From Acidobacteriota bacterium (lineage in GTDB: Bacteria; Acidobacteriota; Blastocatellia; RBC074), in assembly GCA_019639255.1 (NCBI GenBank), contig JAHBSF010000030.1:1-60148 (forward strand): a DNA stretch of 60,148 nucleotides. Direction: 5' to 3'. The notes under the pieces are model-generated. The model saw nothing but the letters and a program-made list of their open reading frames with translations. It did no database searches and had not been told where the DNA came from. Below, piece by piece: positions 40,534-48,864 of the stretch. The number at the start of each line of letters is the position of its first letter. The stretch's first letter is position 1. Made by a program: the position numbers and the translations under genes.

Positions 40534-42435
40534 ATGTACTGCTCGGCGTGTCATATGGAGTATTCCGACCCGTTGAAGTACTGCAAGCAGTGCGGACGGG
40601 GGCTTGTGCAGCGCGCCGAGGATCAGGCGGCGCCGAGCCGGTGCTGCACGCGGTGCGGTGCGCGCGCGGTTCCGGGTGAGAACTTCTGCCAGCAGTGCGG
40701 CGCGCGTCTCCGCGTTCGCAGCGAGGATACCACGATCGGCGCCTGCGTCGGATGCGGCACGCCGTGGCGCAGCGCCTGGCTGTATTGCCGCGACTGCGGC
40801 ACTGACCGCGAGCATGCATTGCAGTTCAAATCCGCGCCCGCACCGCCCGAACAGGCCGTTCCTACCGTTACTATGGAGGCGGTTTCGGCCGATTCCATTG
40901 CCGCCGAAAACGTATACGTGCCGGAAACCAATCCGGTCATAGACCTCGACGCAATGGTCAGGGAGGCCACGGGCGATGTATTGCGCTGCGCGCGCTGCGG
41001 GGCCGAGGCGCTGCCCTATGCGCAGTTTTGCGAGATATGCGGCGCGGGTCTTGGAAACGGTTTAGCCCCGGAACCGCAGCCGGAACCGCAGGATGATGCG
41101 CCCGCATCTGCACCGGTTTCTTCCAGAGCATCAACTGAAGCTCCCGATCCGGGCGCCCAGACAGACGCCGAGGCTTTTCAGCTTACCCTGGAAGTTCCCG
41201 TCGTGGCGCGGCCCGCGGCCGGAGCCTCGCCCCGGCAGGATAACGCCGCACATCGGGCTACGGAGAGAATCGATCCCTCGGAAATCGGGCAATTCATCGA
41301 AACCGGCGGCGCGCGCGCGGTTGCGCCCGATTCCCGTATCAATTTGCCGGAAACGGTTGCGCGTACCGGACCGGGCGTCGGGAGCGGGCGCAGCACGGCA
41401 GGGACGGATTCCCCGGAAACTGCCGAAGTCGCGGCGCAGACAGGCCCGACCCCGATCGGCAGGTCGCTGCAAACTTCCCCCATGGCAAATGCGCCGCAGA
41501 TGCCGGAAGAGTCGCCTGCATACGATTCGCCGCCACGCCCCGACCTGCATCCGCCCGTGCATCAGCGGGCGCCCGCTGTTCCGAATTTTCAACATGCCAG
41601 GTCGGTTTCAGCCGCCGCCAACCGCCGCGCTGCGCTCCAGACGCTTGTCATCGCGCTCGGCCTTATAGTGCTTACCGGCGTATTTGCACTCATCATATGG
41701 AAAACAACCGTCGGCAGCGGCGAGCCCGAACCCGCACCCGCACCGCCCGATACGCCTGAGCGCAGCAGTGTACCGGATGCACCGGAAGGCATGGTTTACC
41801 TTCCCGGAGGTTCATTCCGTATGGGCCGTGAAGACGGCGACGAGTATGAACGCCCGGTGCGCGAAATAACCGTTGCTCCGTTTTTTATGGACAGGACCGA
41901 GGTTTCCAACGAACAGTATCAGAAGTTTATCGACGAGACCGGGCGCACGGCGCCGCAGCATTGGCGCAGCAATCGGTATCCGGCGGGTGAGGCGAGTTTT
42001 CCGGTCGTAAACGTTGCGTGGGCCGATGCCGCGGCGTTCGCGGAATGGGCGGGCAAGCGGCTGCCTACGGAAGAAGAATGGGAATACGCTGCGCGCAGCG
42101 GCGATGATCGTCTCTATCCCTGGAGCGGCGAGTGGAGCGCCTCGCGCGCAAACACGCGCGAAGCCGGGCGCGGGCGCATCGTCGCGGTAGGAAGTTTCCC
42201 GGACGGCGCAAGCCCCGCAGGCCTGCTCGACCTCATTGGGAACGTCTGGGAGTGGACTGCAAGCGATCCGCTCAGTTACGCTGCGGATCGCAGTGTTCTG
42301 GAGGCGGGGAAGGTAATACGCGGCGGCGCCTGGGACGTTCCGCGCAACCGCGCCACGGCGACTTATCGCGGCATAGTCCAGCCCGACCGGGCCTACGACA
42401 AGACGGGCTTCCGGTGCGTCAAATCCGCACAGTAA
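40534..42435 (+). CDS. Zinc-ribbon membrane protein with FGE-sulfatase domain
   Basis: 633 residues. The first 170 residues contain at least five CxxC pairs in ribbon pairs (CSACHMEYSD..KYCKQCG; CCTRCGARA..NFCQQCG; CVGCGTPW..YCRDCG; CARCGAEA..QFCEICG). A long disordered linker, one membrane helix (about 370-392) and a C-terminal FGE/SUMF1-like domain follow (MVYLPGGSFRMGREDGDE, RTEVSNEQYQKFIDETGRTA, NRATATYRGIVQP). FGE-like domains of this type often lack formylglycine-generating activity. The topology puts ribbons inside and the FGE domain outside. Probably co-expressed with the next gene (16 bp). Confidence 0.85.
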   Translation: MYCSACHMEYSDPLKYCKQCGRGLVQRAEDQAAPSRCCTRCGARAVPGENFCQQCGARLRVRSEDTTIGACVGCGTPWRSAWLYCRDCGTDREHALQFKSAPAPPEQAVPTVTMEAVSADSIAAENVYVPETNPVIDLDAMVREATGDVLRCARCGAEALPYAQFCEICGAGLGNGLAPEPQPEPQDDAPASAPVSSRASTEAPDPGAQTDAEAFQLTLEVPVVARPAAGASPRQDNAAHRATERIDPSEIGQFIETGGARAVAPDSRINLPETVARTGPGVGSGRSTAGTDSPETAEVAAQTGPTPIGRSLQTSPMANAPQMPEESPAYDSPPRPDLHPPVHQRAPAVPNFQHARSVSAAANRRAALQTLVIALGLIVLTGVFALIIWKTTVGSGEPEPAPAPPDTPERSSVPDAPEGMVYLPGGSFRMGREDGDEYERPVREITVAPFFMDRTEVSNEQYQKFIDETGRTAPQHWRSNRYPAGEASFPVVNVAWADAAAFAEWAGKRLPTEEEWEYAARSGDDRLYPWSGEWSASRANTREAGRGRIVAVGSFPDGASPAGLLDLIGNVWEWTASDPLSYAADRSVLEAGKVIRGGAWDVPRNRATATYRGIVQPDRAYDKTGFRCVKSAQ

Positions 42436-42450
42436 GCACGGTGCAATGAG

Positions 42451-43791
42451 ATGATGCAACGCAAAACAGACCACGGAACACGCGGAATAGGACGGAATCT
42501 GCGGAAAGAAAGACGGGTGAGTGTTCTTTCCGTGATATCCGCCTGCAGCGTATGTTTCCTGCTCTTTTTTGTACTTTCCGCCGTGTTTGTACGGGCGCAG
42601 AACCCTACGGGGCGCGACATTCCCCCGAAAAAGCCGGGGACGACCGAAAAGAAACCGGCTCCTGCGCGTCGCCCCACGCCGCGGCCTGCACCTTCACGAT
42701 CCGCACCGGTCGGTTCGCCGGCGCCCGCCACGGCGCGCCTGATCATCAGCGCGCCTCCGGGCGCTATAATCGACATCGACGGGCAGCGCCACACCGCCGA
42801 TCGCGCAGGCGACCTAATTATCGACCGCATCCCGGCAGGCTCGCACCAGTTGTCGGTGACCGCTGCGGGATTCGCCGCCTGGCGCGGTTCGGTGCAGGTA
42901 TCCGCGCCCGCAAGCGGATTCACCGCACCGATGCGTAATACGGAAACTACGGGCCGGCTGGCCGTATTCATCAGCGAGGCGGGAACCGATCTTCTTATCA
43001 ACGGCAAGTCGCAGGGTTTCAAGAGCTCCGCCGGAGCGCCCGTGGTTGTAAACGGCCTCAGCCCCGGATCCTACGAAGTGCGCGCGGTGCGCAGCGGCTT
43101 CGAGGAATGGCGCGAAACCGTGCAGGTCACGGCCGGGCTGCGCCGCGCAGTAGTCGTAAATCTGAAACCCACGCTCAAACCCGAAACGATACGGATTCCG
43201 GCCGGCGCTTTCAGGATGGGCGACGATCGCGGAGCAAAGGATGCGCGCCCTGCACGCTCCGTAACTCTGCGAGGCTTCGAGATTTCCTCGCTCGAAGTCA
43301 CCAACCGCCTGTACAAGGCTTTTATCGATGCCGCCGGCTACGCGCCGCCGCTTGCCTGGTCGGGCAGAAGCTACCCCGAAGGGCAGGACGAGGCGCCCGT
43401 AACCGGCATAAGATGGATTGACGCCGAAGCCTTCTGCCGCTGGCTGTCGCAGCAGACCGGACAACGCTACCGCCTGCCTACGGAAGCCGAATGGGAGCGC
43501 GCCGTGAGCGCAAAAGGGTCGGAGTTTTCATCCATCGGCCGCATATGGGAGTGGTGCGCGGACTGGTATGATCCGGAGTATTACAAACGAGGCGAAAGCC
43601 TCAATCCCACGGGACCTCCGCGTGGGGTGCGCGTCAAAAAACAGGGACTGCAGGGCGAGGCTCGCGTAATTCGCGGCGGGATTTTCGGGCGCAAGACCAC
43701 GGCCCAGCGCGCTTCGGTGCGCGAGTTTTTCATAGCCGATCGCGCGCGATCCGATATAGGCTTCAGGGTCGTGCGCGATGCCGCGCCTTAA
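42451..43791 (+). CDS. PEGA-domain protein with FGE-type domain
   Basis: 446 residues as drawn. The first 45 residues are made of palindrome sequence and include a hydrophobic helix (SVCFLLFFVLSAVFVRAQ) acting as signal or anchor; a GTG at 42517 is an alternative start. A Pro-rich linker and two PEGA domains follow (ARLIISAPPGAIIDIDGQRH, then GRLAVFISEAGTDLLINGKS). The C-terminal 200 residues are FGE-like (IRIPAGAFRMGDDRGAKDAR, RLPTEAEWERAV, IGFRVVRDA). With the preceding gene it forms a two-gene set of FGE proteins, probably in the envelope. Confidence 0.8.
   Translation: MMQRKTDHGTRGIGRNLRKERRVSVLSVISACSVCFLLFFVLSAVFVRAQNPTGRDIPPKKPGTTEKKPAPARRPTPRPAPSRSAPVGSPAPATARLIISAPPGAIIDIDGQRHTADRAGDLIIDRIPAGSHQLSVTAAGFAAWRGSVQVSAPASGFTAPMRNTETTGRLAVFISEAGTDLLINGKSQGFKSSAGAPVVVNGLSPGSYEVRAVRSGFEEWRETVQVTAGLRRAVVVNLKPTLKPETIRIPAGAFRMGDDRGAKDARPARSVTLRGFEISSLEVTNRLYKAFIDAAGYAPPLAWSGRSYPEGQDEAPVTGIRWIDAEAFCRWLSQQTGQRYRLPTEAEWERAVSAKGSEFSSIGRIWEWCADWYDPEYYKRGESLNPTGPPRGVRVKKQGLQGEARVIRGGIFGRKTTAQRASVREFFIADRARSDIGFRVVRDAAP
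42468..42545. repeat. Palindrome copy embedded in the start of a coding region
   Basis: ACGGAACACGCGGAATAGGA and the later TTCTTTCCGTGATATCCGC are a decayed GCGGAA-type copy. The left arm and the loop now encode residues 8-30 of the PEGA/FGE protein. It is the only copy in the window that lies inside a gene. Confidence 0.75.
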
Positions 43792-43829
43792 ACCGATCCG
43801 CGGGAAATTGGTACAAAGCGTGAGACAGC

Positions 43830-43928
43830 AAGAGAGATGACGGAACAAACGAAATGAGACGGAATAGACGAAAATATGTGACTTTTCCGTGATTTTCGTT
43901 TCATTTCGTTTGTTCCGTCATCTCTCTT
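43830..43928. repeat. Intergenic palindrome with covarying arms
   Basis: The 28-bp arm 43830-43857 (AAGAGAGATGACGGAACAAA and on) is exactly complementary to 43901-43928. Most copies read GATAACGG/CCGTTATC, whereas this one reads GATGACGG/CCGTCATC: a matched change on both arms. The loop is AATATGTGAC, unlike the ATTCAAC type. It lies between two plus-strand genes. Confidence 0.95.
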
Positions 43929-43949
43929 TAGTGGAGTGATTTAACCCGT

Positions 43950-44807
43950 ATGGGTGAGATAATGCATCGACTGTTGCTGATTGTTTGTGTATTTGTCGCC
44001 GCTGCGGGCGCCGTGTGTGCGCAGCAGCGCCCGCTTGTGACCGAAGATGTAGAAATCGTCAAGCCCGGTTCGGTGCGCCTCGAATTCGGATTCGAGTTCC
44101 AACAGGACCGCGATCTCACGCTTTCGGGCCTTAACGGCGATTTGTCGCGCATCGGCACGGTGATGCTGCGCATGGGCCTTGCGCCGAACGTGGAAATACA
44201 GAGCGGCGGCGTGATACAGAATTTTCTCAGTATCAACCGCCAGTTCAAGCCCTCGGCCGTTCCCCTGCGCCTGAGCGACGGCGCCAATTCGACGCACGAT
44301 ACGGGCGATTTCTTCATCGCCGCAAAAATCAAGATGCGGCGTGAAACGCGCCGCGCTCCCGCCCTGGGCTTCCGCTTCGGCGTCGAAATGCCCAACTCCA
44401 ACCAGGCGCGCGGCATCGGCGTTAATCAGATCAACTTCTTTTCCGTGACCACCGCCGCCAAACACTTCCATCGCTTCTACCTGTTCGGCAATATCGGCCT
44501 CGGCATACTGACGGCTCCGGCCGATCCCTATACGCAAAACGATGTATTGCTCTACGGTCTGGCGGGCAGTTATCAGGTCAACGACGGCCTGTCGGTAGTG
44601 GGCGAGGTTCAGGGCCGGCGCAGCACGCGCCGCCGCGCGCCGCTCGGCACCGAATCGGACGGTGCGGCCCGCCTCGGCGTGCGCTTTCGCGCGGGCGGTC
44701 TGGTATGGGACGTAGCCGGACTTCGCGGACTTTCCGAACACAGCCCCCGCAGCGGCATTCTCTTCGGCCTCAGCTACGAAACAAACGTCTTTACGCCGGT
44801 GAAATAA
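43950..44807 (+). CDS. Outer-membrane transporter-like beta-barrel
   Basis: 285 residues with a signal peptide (MHRLLLIVCVFVAAAGAVCA). The strands are typical of the 'MetA-pathway of phenol degradation' / transporter family: RPLVTEDVEIVKPGSVRLEFGFEF, GLAPNVEIQSGGVIQNFLS, GDFFIAAKIKMRRE, and terminal LVWDVAGLRGLSEHSPRSGI. These form 8-12-stranded outer membrane barrels. ATG 43950 or ATG 43962 (with GGGTGAG upstream) can be used; the latter gives a better signal peptide. Substrate is unknown. Confidence 0.7.
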   Translation: MGEIMHRLLLIVCVFVAAAGAVCAQQRPLVTEDVEIVKPGSVRLEFGFEFQQDRDLTLSGLNGDLSRIGTVMLRMGLAPNVEIQSGGVIQNFLSINRQFKPSAVPLRLSDGANSTHDTGDFFIAAKIKMRRETRRAPALGFRFGVEMPNSNQARGIGVNQINFFSVTTAAKHFHRFYLFGNIGLGILTAPADPYTQNDVLLYGLAGSYQVNDGLSVVGEVQGRRSTRRRAPLGTESDGAARLGVRFRAGGLVWDVAGLRGLSEHSPRSGILFGLSYETNVFTPVK

Positions 44808-44895
44808 TCCTGATTTCACCCGGGACGGTAAAGCGATTTTTTCATCCGATGCCGGTTCACACCGCTGCATCCGGAGGCTTGGAGCATTTGACGAC

Positions 44896-46011
44896 TTGAG
44901 TGGAGAAACACTGAAACTCCTGCTGTTTTTGTTCGCCGGCGCCGGCGTGGCGCTCGCGTTTCACCTGCTCGTGGGCAGACTGCGCAGCCGAATAGAACGT
45001 CGCCTGACCGCGGGCCGGAGCACCGATATTGGCGAGGACACAGCGCCCACACTCGATCCGCTGCTGGCCGAATGGCTCGCGCGCGGATTGCGCATGGCGA
45101 TCTGGCTCATATTTTTCGTCTACACCGTGCAGCTTCTGCCCGAGACGCGCACCCAGTTCGATTCGGCTACCGACCGGCTCCTGCACGCACACGGACAACT
45201 GCTGGAATGGCTGCTCGGCCACGGCATAACCGCAATAATCATCGCCGCAGTGACGATCTTCCTGGTGCGCTTCGTCGGCGCACTCGTCAAGACGGGATTT
45301 GAACTCGTAGAACGCCGCTCGGCGCAGCGCGGCGATACCTCTTCGCAGCGGCGCTTGCAGACGCTCTCGGCAATCATGCGGCGTGCGGCGCAGTCCGTAG
45401 TCCTGTTTATCGGTCTGCTCGAAATCCTTCATCAACTCAATCTGAACATAACGCCGATACTTGCGAGCGCGGGCGTTGTGGGCATCGCCGTAGGCTTCGG
45501 CGCGCAGAGCCTGATACGGGATCTTTTCGCCGGACTGCTCATACTCATAGAGGATCAGTACCGCGTAGGCGACGTCATAAGAATAGGGGAAACTTCGGGC
45601 GCGGTTGAAAACCTTACCCTGCGCGCTACGTTCATACGCAGCATCGACGGCGCGCTTACCATAGTTCCCAACGGAACGATTTCAACCGTGGCGAATCTGG
45701 CCCGCGACTGGGCGCGCGCAGTAGTGGACGTTGAGGTGGATTATCGGGAGGATCTCGACCGCGCCATGACGCTTATGCTCGATACCGCGGGCGAGATGCG
45801 CACAGAACGCCCGCTGGACCTCATCGACGAACCCGCAATGCTCGGCGTCGACCGGCTGACCAATACAAGCGCATTCCTGCGCATGACGGTAAAGACCGCG
45901 CCCGGACGCCAGTTCGAAGTTACGCGCGAACTGCGCCGCCGCATCAAACACGCCTTCGATAAGGCCGGCATCCGCATCGCGCCCTCGATGCGCCTGCAGG
46001 GAATGAGATAA
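44896..46011 (+). CDS. MscS-family mechanosensitive channel
   Basis: About 371 residues from a TTG start (alternatives further in). Several N-terminal membrane helices, the pore helix region (ITPILASAGVVGIAVGFGAQ, SLIRDLFAGLLILIEDQYRV) and a cytosolic beta-domain (GDVIRIGETSGAVENLTLRA, DGALTIVPNGTI). It releases solutes under hypo-osmotic shock. The stop TAA (46009-46011) lies in the left arm of the following palindrome. Confidence 0.9.
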   Translation: MSGETLKLLLFLFAGAGVALAFHLLVGRLRSRIERRLTAGRSTDIGEDTAPTLDPLLAEWLARGLRMAIWLIFFVYTVQLLPETRTQFDSATDRLLHAHGQLLEWLLGHGITAIIIAAVTIFLVRFVGALVKTGFELVERRSAQRGDTSSQRRLQTLSAIMRRAAQSVVLFIGLLEILHQLNLNITPILASAGVVGIAVGFGAQSLIRDLFAGLLILIEDQYRVGDVIRIGETSGAVENLTLRATFIRSIDGALTIVPNGTISTVANLARDWARAVVDVEVDYREDLDRAMTLMLDTAGEMRTERPLDLIDEPAMLGVDRLTNTSAFLRMTVKTAPGRQFEVTRELRRRIKHAFDKAGIRIAPSMRLQGMR

Positions 46012-46096
46012 CGGAACAAACGGAAAAAGGACGAAACAAACGGAACAGATTTGTTTTTCGTTTGTTTCGTCTTTTTTCCGTTTGTTCCGTTATCTC
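46005..46096. repeat. Intergenic palindrome, TAACGG type, 38-bp arms
   Basis: Arm 46005-46042 (starts GAGATAACGGAACAAACGGA) is complementary to 46059-46096 except one position (a G-U type mismatch). The left arm supplies the stop of the MscS gene. The loop is GAACAGATTTGTTTTT. It lies between the convergent channel and glycosylase genes. Confidence 0.95.
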
Positions 46097-46109
46097 TCTG
46101 CGTATTGCT

Positions 46110-46772
46110 TCACGCGCCGAGAACGCTACGGACGAGCTTCAGATCCTCCCACGCCTCGCGTTTCTTTTCCGGTATGCGCAGCAGGTAGGCCGGGTTGAAC
46201 GTCGGAACGACGGTGATCGGGCGGTCGTTGAGATGCAGCGTGTAGCGGTTGCCGCGCAGGTCGGATATGGTGCGCTGCGTGCGCAGCAGGGTCTGCGCTG
46301 CGAGCGCGCCGAAGGCTATGATTACGCGCGGGCGCACGACGAGGATCTGGCGCAGCAGGTAGGGACGGCAGTCTTCGATTTCTTCGACGGTGAATTTGCG
46401 CTCTCCGGGCGGTATGCACTTGATGACGTTGCAGACGTAGCATTCCTGTATGGCGACTCCGATGGCGGCCATCATTCGTATGAGCAGCACGCCGGCCTGT
46501 CCCTGAAAAGGTTTGCCCGAGGGCGCGTCGTCGACGCCGGCGCCCTCGCCTATGAGCATCAGATCTGCGGGCGCAGCGCCCATCCCGAAGACAAGCGGCA
46601 TTCCGCCGCGACACGCGCCGCAGCGCGGGCTGGCCTCACAATCGGCGAGAATGCGGTCGAGAGTATCGTCGGGCGGAGAAGCAAACGCCTCGCTGTGTTC
46701 GCGCGTTTCGGCAATCGACATATCGCCGAAAAGCGAAGCCGCAGGCGGTTGACTGCCGCGTAATTTCTTCAT
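46110..46772 (-). CDS. Uracil-DNA glycosylase, family 4-like
   Basis: About 220 residues from ATG 46772 (MKKLRGSQPP); a longer frame to 46820 has an odd Cys-rich extension. Family features: 4Fe-4S cysteines (CEASPRCGAC and CNVIKCIPPGERK); motif A GEGAGVDDAPSGKPFQGQAG; late motif TFNPAYLLR. The typical family has GE[AG]PG and HP[AS]xxL; here Pro is Ala and His is Asn, which may affect catalysis. It would excise uracil from DNA. No ribosome site is evident. Confidence 0.85.
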   Translation of the reverse strand: MKKLRGSQPPAASLFGDMSIAETREHSEAFASPPDDTLDRILADCEASPRCGACRGGMPLVFGMGAAPADLMLIGEGAGVDDAPSGKPFQGQAGVLLIRMMAAIGVAIQECYVCNVIKCIPPGERKFTVEEIEDCRPYLLRQILVVRPRVIIAFGALAAQTLLRTQRTISDLRGNRYTLHLNDRPITVVPTFNPAYLLRIPEKKREAWEDLKLVRSVLGA

Positions 46773-46892
46773 GCGGCAAATCATGCCATACATACGGCAG
46801 TATGCGCACGACAGGCGCACGGATTGAATGATGGCGTATGGGGCGTGTCTTGACAGTGGTCGGCGCGAAGGGCTAAGATCGCGCCTGTTTTC

Positions 46893-46966
<74 letters not shown>

Positions 46967-46997
46967 TCCCAATAGATCAATGACTTACGAATCCACG

Positions 46998-47029
46998 CGG
47001 CAGGCTCTTGGGCCTGCCGTTCTTGTTTT
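46998..47029 (+). terminator. Rho-independent terminator of the tRNA-Ala
   Basis: CGGCAGGC at 46998-47005 pairs with GCCTGCCG at 47012-47019, six-base loop, then TTCTTGTTTT. It lies 31 bp after the tRNA. Confidence 0.8.
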
Positions 47030-47174
47030 GCGCCCATGGAATGCCCAAGAATAGATTGAAACGCAAGATATAGAGCTTTGTACGAAGAGAGCCTCAAACG
47101 ATCTGGGATGTCGAAAATATGGATTCAGCGATTTATAATCCCGTGGTCAATCGTGCCGCTCGACTGTCCGTTTA

Positions 47175-47516
47175 GTGAACATCAGCAAATTATTCGTAAG
47201 GCTGCGTATGGATCAGAAGTCTTTCGGAAACATGCTTCTTTTTGGCGAAGAGGGGGTCGATTCGGTGGATTCCGATGAAATTCTGCATTTTCGGAAACCG
47301 CTTTTTGTAGAGATTCTATCGCATTGCAGGTCAATCGAATCATTAGTAGAACTACGCAATTTCGTCTTCAATCTCAAGCGTCGCACCAACGATGTTTCAG
47401 ATGCACTACGATCTGATGGAAACCCTGATGAGGTGGTCACCTTTGACAAGGCCTACTTGCTGTCTGAGCTTGATCAGATTTCCGAGTCTCTGACGATAGA
47501 AAGAGCGCATTACTAT
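47175..47516 (+). pseudogene. Possible gene cut by the insertion sequence
   Basis: An open frame (47175-47600) codes a polar protein (MNISKLFVRLRMDQKSFGNM, then DEILHFRKPLFVEILSHCRS). The IS begins at 47517, so the native gene would be cut there and the last 28 residues of the frame are read inside the IS. ATG 47208 has an AAGG upstream. No recognised family. It may alternatively be a chance frame. Confidence 0.35.
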
Positions 47517-47522
47517 CTCACG

Positions 47523-48593
47523 TTACGCACCGAGAGAAATAGGTTCGAGTTTGACAAATTCCTGATAAGAAATCTTGATCGCTGCCAAATAGATCTTTGA
47601 CTTCAAAGCAAAATGGTTCAGGCCTGTCCTGATTTTCAAGCTTTCCAGCTTGACGTAGGCGCAGAGACTGGCAAAGAAATGATTTCGCTGGGTTGTCTCG
47701 GTTCGCGTTGGCGACTTTTCGAGCGAGGCATTCTGCTTGAGCGATTCGTGATAGACCTCAACACTCCACCGTCTTTTGTAGAGTTTGATGATTTGGTCGT
47801 AAGTCAGCGTCAAGTCATCGGTCACCAGATAGCGCACCCCGGTCGAGCCGTCTTTGTTTGTAAAAACTTCTTTGGTTAGCAGCAGTGCGAAGGGCACATC
47901 TTCCAACCAAATTTGCCGGGTCTGGCCTGCGGGTAGATCGAGGGTGTCAACTGCGACAAAACGACCTTGTTTTTGGTCAGCTTCGCTCAAGGCAACTTTG
48001 CGGTTCTCCTTTAAGGGGAAAACAAAATGCTTCTGCAACGTGCGCACAACGAATTCCATGTTCTCGGCGGAGGCGTACCAGAGGTCGGTCAGCACGTAAC
48101 TAAACTGGATTTCGTTCTGCACGCTGATGCGCAACAACATCCGAAAGCGTTCATTCTTACTGATCGCGCTGCGGCGCTTTTCCTTGCCGGTTTTCGGGTC
48201 GAGATAAGTTTCCGTTTTGGTCACCAAGTCAAAAGCTACCGGCAAGCCGACTCCACCCACTTGGTAAAAGGCGGTCAGAAAATTGATTCCTTTGACCGAG
48301 CGGTTTTGGGAATGATCCCAATGCCAACAGATCAATTCATTCTCGTCGGTATAAGGTTTTTCGCTGATGCTGTCATCAATGACGATGACGCCATCTGGAC
48401 TCTCGACCGCCCGCACCAACGGTTTGACCTTTTGCCACAAATGGACGGAGCGTTTCGGCTCTCCAGACAACAACCGGGTGATTTGATCATGGCTAATCGC
48501 ACCGTCCAAAAGGCGCGACAGATTGGTTGCCGTAACTGGGCCAAACGAACTCAATAAGAAATCGGTGTAGAGGTCGAAGAGTGTTTTGTCCAT
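47523..48593 (-). CDS. DDE transposase, IS4/IS701-like
   Basis: 356 residues. DDE signature: VIDDS (Asp72-73 region), LTDLWYAS and the Y-x-x-R-W-S-V-E-V-Y-H-E-S-L-K motif that contains the catalytic Glu and resembles the IS4-type YREK signature. The conserved ICWHWDHS and NHFALKSKIYLAAIK segments are typical of IS701-like transposases. The frame is intact, so the element may be active. Start ATG 48593 has GGAGG eight bases upstream, and its stop is 6 bp inside the left IR. Confidence 0.9.
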   Translation of the reverse strand: MDKTLFDLYTDFLLSSFGPVTATNLSRLLDGAISHDQITRLLSGEPKRSVHLWQKVKPLVRAVESPDGVIVIDDSISEKPYTDENELICWHWDHSQNRSVKGINFLTAFYQVGGVGLPVAFDLVTKTETYLDPKTGKEKRRSAISKNERFRMLLRISVQNEIQFSYVLTDLWYASAENMEFVVRTLQKHFVFPLKENRKVALSEADQKQGRFVAVDTLDLPAGQTRQIWLEDVPFALLLTKEVFTNKDGSTGVRYLVTDDLTLTYDQIIKLYKRRWSVEVYHESLKQNASLEKSPTRTETTQRNHFFASLCAYVKLESLKIRTGLNHFALKSKIYLAAIKISYQEFVKLEPISLGA

Positions 48594-48601
48594 TTGTTAA
48601 C

Positions 48602-48816
48602 CTCCGTTGCGGAAAGTTTGAAACTGAACGCGGTTTTGGGTAGCTTACTTGTAAACAAAGGACTTAGATAGGTTGTGTTTGTTCAAGCTTGACCCCATAT
48701 CTTGGATCCCAGCCTTGATAAAAACGGATTCTGGGCCATTTTTAAGCCGAGTTTGACCTCAATTGTCAAGTTTTGGCCGACTTCAAACCCGTAAGTCTAA
48801 ACTTTCCGCAACGGAG
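48602..48816 (-). promoter_or_regulatory. Inverted pair able to hide the transposase ribosome site
   Basis: CTCCGTTGCGGAAAGTTT at 48602-48619 and its exact complement AAACTTTCCGCAACGGAG at 48799-48816. In RNA read from outside the element, the distal copy would pair with the copy that includes the GGAG of the transposase Shine-Dalgarno. Transcripts that start inside the loop would lack the upstream partner and remain translatable. This resembles known read-through protection in IS10/IS200. Confidence 0.7.
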
Positions 48817-48864
48817 TTTGTCAACTTTTGCTCAAGACTTCTTTCTGCGTAACGTGAGTTTATA

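Larger units (their letters stand above)
47517..48860. mobile_element. Insertion sequence, IS4-superfamily (IS701-like), complete
   Basis: 1344 bp bounded by the 13-bp perfect inverted repeats CTCACGTTACGCA at 47517-47529 and TGCGTAACGTGAG at 48848-48860. It holds a single transposase gene on the minus strand and a 267-bp leader with an 18-bp inverted pair. The left flank CTAT and right flank TTTA do not show an obvious target duplication. The right end lies 4 bp before the BrnA-like gene, so the insertion replaced whatever preceded it. Confidence 0.85.
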
